DNA from: Bradyrhizobium iriomotense
Lineage (GTDB): Bacteria > Pseudomonadota > Alphaproteobacteria > Rhizobiales > Xanthobacteraceae
Reading direction: 5' to 3'
Assembly (NCBI RefSeq): GCF_030160715.1
Contig: NZ_BSOW01000025.1
Span: 1-64,000 of the forward strand
Length of the DNA stretch: 64,000 bases
Shown here: positions 17,049 through 24,300 of the stretch, piece by piece
How positions within the stretch are numbered: the first letter of the stretch is position 1
Layout of the letters: each line of letters starts with the position of its first letter
Made by a program: the position numbers and the translations under genes
The notes under the pieces: generated by a model
Database searches by the model: none
Seen by the model: the letters and a program-made list of their open reading frames with translations, nothing else
Told to the model about the DNA's origin: nothing

Positions 17049-18175
17049 CCGAAGCCGATCTCTCCGGCCTGAAGGCGGCACTGGCGCGCGAAGCGCAGGC
17101 CCTCGGCTTCGACTGCATCGGCATCACCGAGCCGGGCGCGATCGAAGGCGCCGGAAAACACTTCCTCGAATTCATCGCTTCGGGCGGTCACGGCGACATG
17201 GATTGGCTCGCCGCGCAGCCGGAGCGCCGCGTCGATCCGCGCGGTCTTTGGAGCGACGTGCGCTCCGTGATCATGCTGGCCGTCAACTACGGCCCCGATC
17301 GGGATCCGCTGGCAATCCTGCAAGAGCGCACGCGTGCGGCGATCTCGGTCTATGCGCAAGGCGACGACTATCACGACCTGATCAAGAAGCGCCTGAAGAC
17401 CCTGGCGCGCTGGCTGGTTGCGACCGCATCGTGCGAAGTGAAGGTGTTCGTCGACACCGCGGCCGTGATGGAGAAGCCGTTGGCGCAGGCCGCACGCTTG
17501 GGCTGGCAGGGCAAGCACACCAACCTCGTCTCGCGCGAGTTCGGCTCCTGGCTGTTCCTCGGCGCGATCTACACCACGCTAGAACTGCCGCGCGATGATA
17601 GCGAGATCGATCATTGCGGCTCGTGCCGCGCGTGCCTCGACATCTGCCCGACCGCGGCATTCCCCGCGCCCTACAAGCTCGATGCGCGGCGTTGCATCTC
17701 GTACCTCACCATCGAGAACAAGGGGCCGATCCCGCACGAATTCCGCAAGGCGATCGGCAACCGCATCTATGGCTGCGACGACTGCCTCGCCGCCTGCCCC
17801 TGGAACAAGTTCGCGCAAGAGGGCCGCGAGGCAAAGCTCGCCGCACGCGAGGCGCTGCGTGCGCCTGATTTGTCCGAGCTCGCGCGGCTCGACGATGCAG
17901 CGTTTCGTGAGCTGTTCACGAAGTCACCGGTGAAGCGCATCGGCCGCGATCGTTTCCTGCGCAACGTGCTGATCGCGATCGGCAACTCCGGCGATGCGGC
18001 CCTGGCGGAGGAGGCACAGCGCCTGCTCGTCGATGCGAGCCCGCTGGTGCGTGGCGCGGCGGTGTGGGCGTTGGGGCAACTGGTGTCGCGCGAGGCGTTT
18101 GCAGCGATGCATGCGAGCGCGATTGTCGGCGAGCACGACGACAGCGTGCGTGAGGAATGGCGAGCCGCCTCCTAA
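16997..18175 (+). CDS. queG: Epoxyqueuosine reductase QueG
   Basis: Cobalamin- and Fe-S-dependent enzyme of the last queuosine step, converting epoxyqueuosine to queuosine in tRNA. Visible landmarks are GFDCIGITEPG near the N-terminus, two ferredoxin-like clusters (CGSCRACLDICP and CDDCLAACPWNKF), and C-terminal HEAT-like repeats (LVRGAAVWALGQL). Started at ATG 16997 it has 392 residues, close to the family length. That start lies 52 bases inside the GST gene. A non-ATG start near 17045 (FLTEADLSGLK) cannot be excluded. Confidence 0.92.
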   Translation: MAGRRAGVADLRGPGFLTEADLSGLKAALAREAQALGFDCIGITEPGAIEGAGKHFLEFIASGGHGDMDWLAAQPERRVDPRGLWSDVRSVIMLAVNYGPDRDPLAILQERTRAAISVYAQGDDYHDLIKKRLKTLARWLVATASCEVKVFVDTAAVMEKPLAQAARLGWQGKHTNLVSREFGSWLFLGAIYTTLELPRDDSEIDHCGSCRACLDICPTAAFPAPYKLDARRCISYLTIENKGPIPHEFRKAIGNRIYGCDDCLAACPWNKFAQEGREAKLAAREALRAPDLSELARLDDAAFRELFTKSPVKRIGRDRFLRNVLIAIGNSGDAALAEEAQRLLVDASPLVRGAAVWALGQLVSREAFAAMHASAIVGEHDDSVREEWRAAS

Positions 18176-18180
18176 ATCTC

Positions 18181-18288
18181 GCTGTCATGCCCCGCGAAAG
18201 CGGGGCATCCAGTACGCCGCGGCCCATCGCTTCGATCACAAACGTCTCGGCGTACTGGATCGCCCGGTCAAGCCGGGCGATGACAGCC
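18181..18288. repeat. About 105-bp palindromic repeat, copy 1
   Basis: Begins TGTCATGCCCCGCGAAAGCG and ends GGGCGATGACAGC, with GTACGCCGCGG and CGGCGTACTGG inside, so the whole element folds on itself. It lies just upstream of the thioesterase gene. A second copy in the same orientation lies just downstream (19175-19280). Confidence 0.85.
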
Positions 18289-18305
18289 GTTGTTGAGGCG
18301 GGAGC

Positions 18306-19157
18306 ATGCCTGAGGCGACCGACTTGATTTCCCCACGCGATCCTTCAAGGTCGCGCGTCATGACAGACATGCCTTTCTTCACGCGCACCGGCGATACATT
18401 CCATCCGACGGAAGTTGCCAACGGTCCCTGGGATCCGAAGTCGCTGCACGGGCGCGTCATCGTTGGCCTGCTCGGCTTCGGCATCGAGGAACGCCATTCA
18501 GGCCCCGACTTCGTGCCGGCGCGGCTCACGGTCGACATGTTTCGCCTGCCGACCATCGACAAACCAATCGAGATCACCACGCGGCTCGTCCGCGACGGCC
18601 TGCGCATCCGCCTGGTCGAGGCGGAATTTGTCTCCGGCGGCGTCAGCATGGCGCGCGCCTCGTGCCAGTTCCTGCGCCGGACGCAGAATCCGGACGGCAA
18701 CATCTGGTCGCCGCCGAACTGGGACGCACCAAAACCTTCCGACATTCCAAAGCCGACCGATCCGCGCCTCGGCATGCACGGCAAATGGACGACGCGTCCC
18801 ATTGTCGGCCATATGGGCTCGCTCGGTCCGCGCCGGCTCTGGATGAGTGAGGTGCGCGAGCTGGTGGCTGGCGTGCCGATGACGCCGTTCACGCGCGTCG
18901 CGGTGGCTGCGGATTTCGCCAGCCCCTTCGCCAATGCCGGCGATCACGGGCTCGCCTTCATCAACAGCGACGTCACCGTGTACCTGCATCGCCTGCCGGT
19001 CACCGAATGGATCGGCTTCGAGGTGGTGAACCATCACTCCGCCGACGGCGTCGCGATCGGCGAATGCTGGCTCTATGACGAGCAGGGAGCGATCGGCACG
19101 TCGACGGTCGCGGCGCTCGCACAGCGCAAGCCGATGGCAAATCCGTCGAAGCGGTAA
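18306..19157 (+). CDS. Acyl-CoA thioesterase-like hot-dog protein
   Basis: 283 residues. The sequence fits the acyl-CoA thioesterase-like fold: an N-terminal hot-dog half with ANGPWDPKSLHGRVIVGLLG and a C-terminal half with WIGFEVVNHHSADGVAIGEC. The substrate is unknown. The ATG at 18306 has GAGGCGGGA a few bases upstream; a second candidate is ATG 18360 (MTDMPFFTRTGDTF). The gene is bounded on both sides by directly repeated 105-bp palindromes, so loss by recombination is possible. Confidence 0.75.
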   Translation: MPEATDLISPRDPSRSRVMTDMPFFTRTGDTFHPTEVANGPWDPKSLHGRVIVGLLGFGIEERHSGPDFVPARLTVDMFRLPTIDKPIEITTRLVRDGLRIRLVEAEFVSGGVSMARASCQFLRRTQNPDGNIWSPPNWDAPKPSDIPKPTDPRLGMHGKWTTRPIVGHMGSLGPRRLWMSEVRELVAGVPMTPFTRVAVAADFASPFANAGDHGLAFINSDVTVYLHRLPVTEWIGFEVVNHHSADGVAIGECWLYDEQGAIGTSTVAALAQRKPMANPSKR

Positions 19158-19174
19158 GGGCGCGTCTTGTCTCC

Positions 19175-19280
19175 ACCGTCATGCCCCGCAAAGGCGGGGC
19201 ACCCAGTACGCCGCGGCCTCTCAGTTCAAGCACGACCGTCTCTGGAATACTGGATCGTCCGCTTTCGCGGACGATGACAT
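19175..19280. repeat. About 105-bp palindromic repeat, copy 2
   Basis: Same family and orientation as 18181-18288 (CGTCATGCCCCGCAAAGGCG to GACGATGACA). It lies between the convergent thioesterase and hydrolase genes. Confidence 0.85.
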
Positions 19281-19298
19281 CGAATGCTTGGAAACACT

Positions 19299-20099
19299 TC
19301 ACCCGATCTCCGCGACCGCGGCAAGGATGCGCGAAATGTCCTGCGGACGCGACAGGCGATGATCGCCGTCCTGGATCAGCGTCAGCACGACGTCATCGGC
19401 CGGCAAGCGGTGCGTCAGCGCGAAGGCGTGCTGCCACGGCACGTCCGGGTCCTTGGCGCCTTGCAGGATGCGCACGGGACAGCCGACATCGATGGCGCTG
19501 CCGAGCAGAAGATGGTTGCGGCCTTCCTCGATCAGGTTCCGCGTGATCGGATAGGGCGAGCCGTCGCCATATTCGGACGGCCTGAGCCAGAGGCCCGTGG
19601 TCTCGATCTCCTTCTTCACATCGGCGGGGAAATTCTTCCACATCAGTTCCTCGGTGAAGTCGGGCGCCGGCGCGATCAGCACCAGCCCCGCCAGCGATGC
19701 TTTGGCCCGTGGTTTCTCTTGGCGCTTCCTGATCTCGCGCGCGAGCAGCAGCGCCATCCAGCCGCCCATCGAGGAACCGATCAGAACTTGCGGGCCCGCG
19801 CAAAACTGCTCGAACACCGCAACGCTCTCCTCGAGCCAGCGCCCGATGGTGCCGTCGGCGAAATCGCCGCCGGATTCGCCGTGGCCGGAATAGTCGAACC
19901 GGACCGAGGCGCGGCCATGCGCCATCGCCCAATCGTCCAGCGCCACCGCCTTGGCGCCCTGCATGTCCGACTTGAAACCGCCGAGCCAGAACAGCCCAGG
20001 CCCCTTGCCGGCCCGGGCGCGGACCGCGATCCTCCGCGGCGATGCGCCTTCGCCCACATCAATGAAGGTGGGAGCCTGGTTGGCAGTCGAATTGGTCAT
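19299..20099 (-). CDS. Alpha/beta hydrolase
   Basis: 266 residues from the ATG at 20099 (MTNSTANQAPTFIDVGEG). The longer frame reaches into the infC leader and is not protein-like. The nucleophile elbow is GSSMGG (LIGSSMGGWMALLLAREI), the acid is probably in GAKDPDVPW, and the catalytic His is in DGDHRLSRP near the C-terminus. It resembles small carboxylesterase/palmitoyl-thioesterase-like hydrolases. Substrate is unknown. It is divergent from infC, sharing a 245-base promoter region. Confidence 0.88.
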   Translation of the reverse strand: MTNSTANQAPTFIDVGEGASPRRIAVRARAGKGPGLFWLGGFKSDMQGAKAVALDDWAMAHGRASVRFDYSGHGESGGDFADGTIGRWLEESVAVFEQFCAGPQVLIGSSMGGWMALLLAREIRKRQEKPRAKASLAGLVLIAPAPDFTEELMWKNFPADVKKEIETTGLWLRPSEYGDGSPYPITRNLIEEGRNHLLLGSAIDVGCPVRILQGAKDPDVPWQHAFALTHRLPADDVVLTLIQDGDHRLSRPQDISRILAAVAEIG

Positions 20100-20344
20100 G
20101 GAACGTTTACTCTTGCTGTGCGGTTTGAACTGTCCGGCCCCCTGCAATACGCTGGGATCGGCATTGGCCCTTAGGGACGCTTGCGGAACCGGGACAACGT
20201 GTCTATGTCGAGCGGCGTGCGGTTGGGCGTGACCAAAATACCTCGCATTTGAGGGTTTTTCGCGTGCGGCCGGCGCGACTTGCTTGCCCGCAGACGCATC
20301 TTCCTTCAGACTACCCGCTTCGTTCACAACTTTGGAGAACCAAC

Positions 20345-20884
20345 ATTCGTCGTCCCAATAGAGCCCCGGCCCCTGCTGCCAAAGACGGGCCGCGCATCAA
20401 TGATGATATTCGCAATGCGCAGATCCAGCTGATCGATCAGACCGGTGACAACAAAGGCACGGTCGAGACGATGATGGCCATCAAGATGGCCCAGGAAGCC
20501 GGCATGGATCTGGTCGAGATTTCGCCCAATACCAGCCCTCCCGTCTGCAAGATTATGGACTACGGGAAGTACAAGTATTCCGCCCAGAAAAAAGCCGCTG
20601 AAGCCCGCAAGCGCCAGAAGACCGTCGAGATCAAGGAGATCAAGCTGCGGCCGATGATCGACGATCACGACTATGACGTGAAGATGCGCGCGATGCAGCG
20701 GTTCTTCGAAGAGGGCGACAAGGTCAAGATCACGCTGCGCTATCGCGGCCGCGAAATGGCGCACCAGGAGATCGGCACCAAGCTCTTGGACAAGATCAAG
20801 AGCGACGTCGCCGAGCTCGCCAAGGTCGAGCAGGACGCCAGGTTCGAGGGCCGCCAGGTCGTCATGGTGCTGGCGCCGCGCTGA
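20345..20884 (+). CDS. infC: Translation initiation factor IF-3 (ATT start)
   Basis: IF-3 prevents premature 70S formation and checks the start codon-initiator tRNA pair. The protein reads (M)RRPNRAPAPAAKDGPRINDD, with the N-domain LIDQTGDNKG and the C-domain KVKITLRYRGREMAHQEIG. It has 179 residues when started at ATT 20345, close to the 180 of E. coli. GGAG at 20334-20337 is seven bases from this ATT. The only upstream in-frame ATG would add 32 unrelated residues. An AUU start is the classic infC autoregulation device. Unlike E. coli, infC is separated from rpmI by about 945 bases and a leftward gene. Confidence 0.95.
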   Translation: MRRPNRAPAPAAKDGPRINDDIRNAQIQLIDQTGDNKGTVETMMAIKMAQEAGMDLVEISPNTSPPVCKIMDYGKYKYSAQKKAAEARKRQKTVEIKEIKLRPMIDDHDYDVKMRAMQRFFEEGDKVKITLRYRGREMAHQEIGTKLLDKIKSDVAELAKVEQDARFEGRQVVMVLAPR

Positions 20885-20972
20885 GCCGAACTAGCTCTTA
20901 TGAGGTCAACGGCCCGTCAGCCATCTGGCGGACCGTTTTGTTGAATCGATCATGCGAGCCGGCGGACTCGAT

Positions 20973-21124
20973 GCACCCCTCCCGCTTGCGGGAGAGGTCG
21001 CGGCGCTCGGCAGCGCACTTGCGCGTCTGAACGACGCGGGTGAGGGCTCTCGCCTCTTGGGGAGTTCTTCATTGCGGAGACACCCTCTCCCCGACCCTCC
21101 CCCGCAGGCGGGGGAGGGAGCGCA
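20973..21124. repeat. Composite palindromic repeat downstream of infC
   Basis: CCCCTCCCGCTTGCGGGAGAGG at the left end and CCCTCCCCCGCAGGCGGGGG at the right end are palindromes of one family (quoted in part, about 20977-20997 and 21096-21117), separated by a GC-rich core. It lies between infC and the convergent secreted-protein gene, as the element at 13015 lies between convergent genes. Confidence 0.75.
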
Positions 21125-21139
21125 TCGAGCGCTTGGCAC

Positions 21140-21541
21140 CTAAGTCCGCGTCGCCTGCCAGGTGCCGCTGCAGCGGTCGCCGGAGATGATCCCGTTCCAG
21201 GAGCCGGCGCCGCCGCTGCCTGCAAGCCGGCCACCGCCGCTGGCATGGGAGGCGCCGACCGAGACCTGAACCGCGACGGAACCGGCACGGTTGACGGTGC
21301 CGGAGACACGGCCGCCACCGGCGGAGGTCACGCGGCTGCCGGTCACCGTGAAGGGGACTCTGTAGCCGGAACTGCAATTGCCACGCGTGGTGGCGAAGGT
21401 GACGTTCCAGACTCCGTCATAGCCGCCGGCCCTGGCATCGGCGGCGGACGGCAGGGCGGCCGCGCCGAGCACGACGAGAAGCGCGACGGCGCTGGGACGG
21501 CGAACGACACGAGACAAAAAGGATCGGGGGAAATGGGACAT
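21140..21541 (-). CDS. Small secreted protein of unknown function
   Basis: 133 residues from the ATG at 21541, with GGAG ten bases upstream. A signal peptide is clear: RR-rich start, hydrophobic SAVALLVVLGAAALPSA, cleavage near ADARA. The mature part is Gly/Ser/Val-rich beta-type sequence (YDGVWNVTFATTRGNCSS; GRVSGTVNRAGSVAVQVSVG) with two Cys that could form one disulfide. I do not recognise the family. It lies between infC and rpmI on the opposite strand. Confidence 0.7.
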   Translation of the reverse strand: MSHFPRSFLSRVVRRPSAVALLVVLGAAALPSAADARAGGYDGVWNVTFATTRGNCSSGYRVPFTVTGSRVTSAGGGRVSGTVNRAGSVAVQVSVGASHASGGGRLAGSGGAGSWNGIISGDRCSGTWQATRT

Positions 21542-21829
21542 TTTGGTTCCGCTCCAGGCGGCAAGGCGTGACGATGAGAGTGCCAACCTCAAATAGTCGG
21601 ACGGCCCGTTTCCGCGGTTCATCGTTGCCATTTGGCTCTGGCTCTGCCATAAGCCCAGCCTTCATCGCCCGGCTGATTTAAGGGCTGCCGTGGCGGTGCC
21701 CGTGCGGGTTTCGCGCTGATTTGCCTGGCAAGTCACAAAAACCTGAGCACAATCAACGCTCTAACGAGCATTTTTGACGGCCAGCCGCCTTCGCGGGCGG
21801 TATTCTTTTATGGCCATTAGGAGAGCCAA
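21542..21829. other. Divergent region upstream of rpmI
   Basis: This 288-base stretch holds the promoters of the leftward secreted-protein gene and of rpmI-rplT. A small hairpin (CCGCC 21785-21789 with GGCGG 21796-21800) followed by TATTCTTTTA lies 29 bases before rpmI and could act as a leader attenuator for the ribosomal protein operon. Confidence 0.45.
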
Positions 21830-22030
21830 ATGCCCAAGTTGAAGACCAAGTCGGGCGCTAAAAAGCGCTTCAAGGTGACTGCCACCGGCAAAGTGATGCA
21901 CGCCCAGCGCGGCAAGCGTCACGGCATGATCAAGCGGACGAAGAAGCAGATCCGTCAGCTCCGCGGCACCCGCGTGCTGTTCAAGACCGACGGCGACAAC
22001 GTCAAGAAGTACTTCTTGCCGAACGCCTGA
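21830..22030 (+). CDS. rpmI: 50S ribosomal protein L35
   Basis: 66-residue basic protein of the large subunit. MPKLKTKSGAKKRFKVTATG and the tail LFKTDGDNVKKYFLPNA are hallmarks of bL35. AGGAG lies eight bases upstream of the ATG. It is the first gene of an rpmI-rplT pair, 80 bases apart. Confidence 0.98.
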   Translation: MPKLKTKSGAKKRFKVTATGKVMHAQRGKRHGMIKRTKKQIRQLRGTRVLFKTDGDNVKKYFLPNA

Positions 22031-22110
22031 TCGCGTCGACGATCAATTCAGCCGAGCCGCGTTCGCGCGGCGCTTCCGAAAACCAAAGTCACCTCTGAAG
22101 GATTTTTGTC

Positions 22111-22470
22111 ATGTCTCGCGTCAAACGCGGTGTGACCGCCCACGCCAAGCACAAGAAAGTCTACAAGGCCGCCAAGGGTTTCTACGGCCGCCGCAAGAAC
22201 ACGATCCGCGCCGCCAAGCCGGCCGTCGAGAAGGCCGCGCAATACGCCTTCCGCGACCGCAAGCGTCGCAAGCGCACCTTCCGCGCCCTCTGGATCCAGC
22301 GCCTCAATGCCGCCGTGCGCCCGTTCGGCCTGACCTACAGCCGATTTATCGACGGCCTTGCCAAGTCGGGCATCACCGTGGACCGCAAGGTGCTGTCGGA
22401 TCTCGCGATCCGCGAGCCCGCCGCGTTCCAGGCGATCGCCGAGAAGGCCAAGGCCGCGCTGGCGGCGTAA
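22111..22470 (+). CDS. rplT: 50S ribosomal protein L20
   Basis: 119-residue early-assembly protein of the 50S subunit. It starts MSRVKRGVTAHAKHKKVYKA and has the basic helix GFYGRRKNTIRAA. In other bacteria L20 represses its own operon by binding a leader RNA; whether that happens here cannot be read from the sequence. GAAGGATT precedes the start. pheS follows after 187 bases that contain a palindromic repeat. Confidence 0.98.
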   Translation: MSRVKRGVTAHAKHKKVYKAAKGFYGRRKNTIRAAKPAVEKAAQYAFRDRKRRKRTFRALWIQRLNAAVRPFGLTYSRFIDGLAKSGITVDRKVLSDLAIREPAAFQAIAEKAKAALAA

Positions 22471-22552
22471 GCCGTCCTCCACTGTGCTCTGCGCAGCTTT
22501 CAAGTCGTGATGGCCCGGGCCTAGGCGCGTTGTCGCGCGTTACGTGCCCCGG

Positions 22553-22616
22553 CCGTCATCTCTCGCGCAAACACTTCTCAGACGTGGACGCCCGGCGAAA
22601 GCCCGGGTGTGACGGG
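22553..22616. repeat. Palindromic repeat between rplT and pheS
   Basis: GCCGTCATCTC at the left and GTGTGACGGG at the right enclose a GCCCGG-CGAAA-GCCCGGG hairpin. It matches the CGTCAT...ATGACG class of elements in this window. Confidence 0.6.
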
Positions 22617-22657
22617 CTAGGAGCATCGGCTAAGCATCCTGGCCAAAAGGGATTGCC

Positions 22658-23740
22658 ATGACCGATCTTGCCAACCTCGAATCCCAGATCATCGCCGATG
22701 TCGCGGCCGCCAATGATGAGGCCGCGCTCGAAGCCGTCCGCGTCGCTGCGCTCGGCAAGAAGGGCTCGATCTCCGCGCTGCTTGCCACGCTCGGAAAAAT
22801 GTCGCCCGACGAGCGCAAGACGCAAGGCGCGGCGATCAACCAGGCCAAGGACAAGGTCACGCAGGCACTCGCCGCGCGGCGCGACGTCCTGAAGTCGGCA
22901 GCGCTCGATGCAAGGCTCGCCGCCGAGACCATCGACGTCACCCTGCCGCTGCGCGACGCTGCGGCTGAAGCCGGCCGCATCCATCCGCTCAGCCAGGTCT
23001 GGGACGAGCTGACGACGATCTTCGCCGACATGGGCTTTTCGGTCGCCGAAGGTCCCGATGTCGAGACCGACGACTACAATTTCACGAAGCTGAACTTCCC
23101 GGTCGGCCATCCCGCGCGCGAGATGCACGACACCTTCTTCTTCCATCCGAAGGAGGACGGCTCGCGCATGCTGCTTCGCACCCACACCTCGCCGGTGCAG
23201 GTGCGCACCATGCTGAGCCAGAAGCCGCCGATCCGCGTGATCTGCCCGGGCCGCACCTACCGCATCGATTCGGATGCGACCCACACGCCGCAGTTCCACC
23301 AGGTCGAAGGCCTCGTGATCGACAAGAGCTCGCATCTCGGCCACCTCAAATGGATCCTGCACGAGTTCTGCAAGGCGTTCTTCGAGGTCGACCACATCAA
23401 CATGCGCTTCCGCCCGTCGTTCTTCCCGTTCACGGAGCCGTCGCTCGAGGTCGACATCCAGTGCCGCCGCGACAAGGGCGAGATCCGCTTCGGCGAGGGC
23501 GAGGATTGGCTGGAGATTCTCGGCTGCGGCATGGTGCATCCGAACGTGCTGCGCGCCTGCGGCATCGATCCCGACGAGTACCAAGGCTTTGCCTGGGGCA
23601 TGGGCATCGACCGCATCGCCATGCTGAAATACGGCATCGCCGATCTGCGCCAGCTCTTCGACAGCGACGTCCGCTGGCTGTCCCACTACGGCTTCAAGCC
23701 GCTCGAAGTCCCGACGCTGGCAGGAGGGCTGAGCTCGTGA
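22658..23740 (+). CDS. pheS: Phenylalanyl-tRNA synthetase alpha subunit
   Basis: Catalytic subunit of the alpha2-beta2 enzyme charging tRNA-Phe. The 360-residue protein has an N-terminal coiled coil (residues 1-90) and class II motifs: motif 2 in HTSPVQVRTM and CPGRTYRIDSDATHTPQFHQ, motif 3 in GFAWGMGIDRIAML. GGGATT precedes the ATG. pheT normally follows directly, but here a DUF559 gene with repeat arms lies between them. Confidence 0.98.
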   Translation: MTDLANLESQIIADVAAANDEAALEAVRVAALGKKGSISALLATLGKMSPDERKTQGAAINQAKDKVTQALAARRDVLKSAALDARLAAETIDVTLPLRDAAAEAGRIHPLSQVWDELTTIFADMGFSVAEGPDVETDDYNFTKLNFPVGHPAREMHDTFFFHPKEDGSRMLLRTHTSPVQVRTMLSQKPPIRVICPGRTYRIDSDATHTPQFHQVEGLVIDKSSHLGHLKWILHEFCKAFFEVDHINMRFRPSFFPFTEPSLEVDIQCRRDKGEIRFGEGEDWLEILGCGMVHPNVLRACGIDPDEYQGFAWGMGIDRIAMLKYGIADLRQLFDSDVRWLSHYGFKPLEVPTLAGGLSS

Positions 23741-23781
23741 TGGCGATGCTCGGGCGAGACGGTTTAGGGAAGACTCTCTCC

Positions 23782-23821
23782 GTTCCCTCCCCCCTTGTGG
23801 GGGAGGGCCAGGGAGGGGGGT
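23782..23821. repeat. Left 40-bp arm of inverted repeat around DUF559 gene
   Basis: A pyrimidine/purine palindrome centred on CCCTTGTGGG, beginning GTTCCCTCCCCC and ending AGGGAGGGGGGT. Its reverse complement recurs at 24201-24240 with two mismatches out of 40. It also supplies the GGAGG-like sequence ahead of the DUF559 start. Confidence 0.9.
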
Positions 23822-23829
23822 AGCCGCGG

Positions 23830-24300
23830 ATGCCGCACGCAGTCGTAAGCGATCGTCAGCGCAGCCAGGCGAAACAGCTTCGCCGAGCGATGACGCGCGC
23901 TGAAACACTGCTGTGGCGCTACCTGAAGGCCAATCGAATGGACGGTGTTGGATTTCGACGCCAGACCCCGATCAGAAACTATATCGCCGATTTCGTTTGT
24001 TTCTCTTCAAAGCTCGTCATCGAGCTCGATGGAGAATCCCACGATTTCGAAGAGCGTCAGAGAGCAGATCAGCGCCGCGATGCATTCTTCGCCGCCGAGG
24101 GCTTTCGCGTTCTGCGATTTACCAACGAACAGGTGATGTCGAACCTTGAAGGAGTTGTTGAGGCGATCCGCCAGGCAACGTCCGCCGGAGCAAGCGGCTC
24201 ACCCCCCTCCCTAACCCTCCCCCACAAGGGGGGAGGGAACTCTGACACCGACCACAACAACTCAGTTAGCAACAGCAAGACCCGAGGCACACAGCCATGA
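23830..24300 (+). CDS. DUF559 (Vsr-like) endonuclease-domain protein
   Basis: 156 residues. Residues 8-118 form a DUF559 domain, related to very-short-patch-repair nucleases of the PD-(D/E)XK fold: RAMTRAETLLWRYLKANRM, FRRQTPIRNYIADFVCF, and the likely catalytic ELDGESHDFEERQRADQRRD. The C-terminal 35 residues (SPPSLTLPHKGGGN and on) are translated from the right-hand repeat arm and are probably not part of the fold. The stop overlaps the pheT start as ATGA. It is inserted between pheS and pheT and flanked by inverted repeats, which suggests an acquired unit. Its cellular role is unknown. Confidence 0.88.
   Translation: MPHAVVSDRQRSQAKQLRRAMTRAETLLWRYLKANRMDGVGFRRQTPIRNYIADFVCFSSKLVIELDGESHDFEERQRADQRRDAFFAAEGFRVLRFTNEQVMSNLEGVVEAIRQATSAGASGSPPSLTLPHKGGGNSDTDHNNSVSNSKTRGTQP
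24201..24240. repeat. Right 40-bp arm of inverted repeat around DUF559 gene
   Basis: The reverse complement matches 23782-23821 except for two bases (TT for CC). It lies inside the DUF559 reading frame and is translated. Confidence 0.9.
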
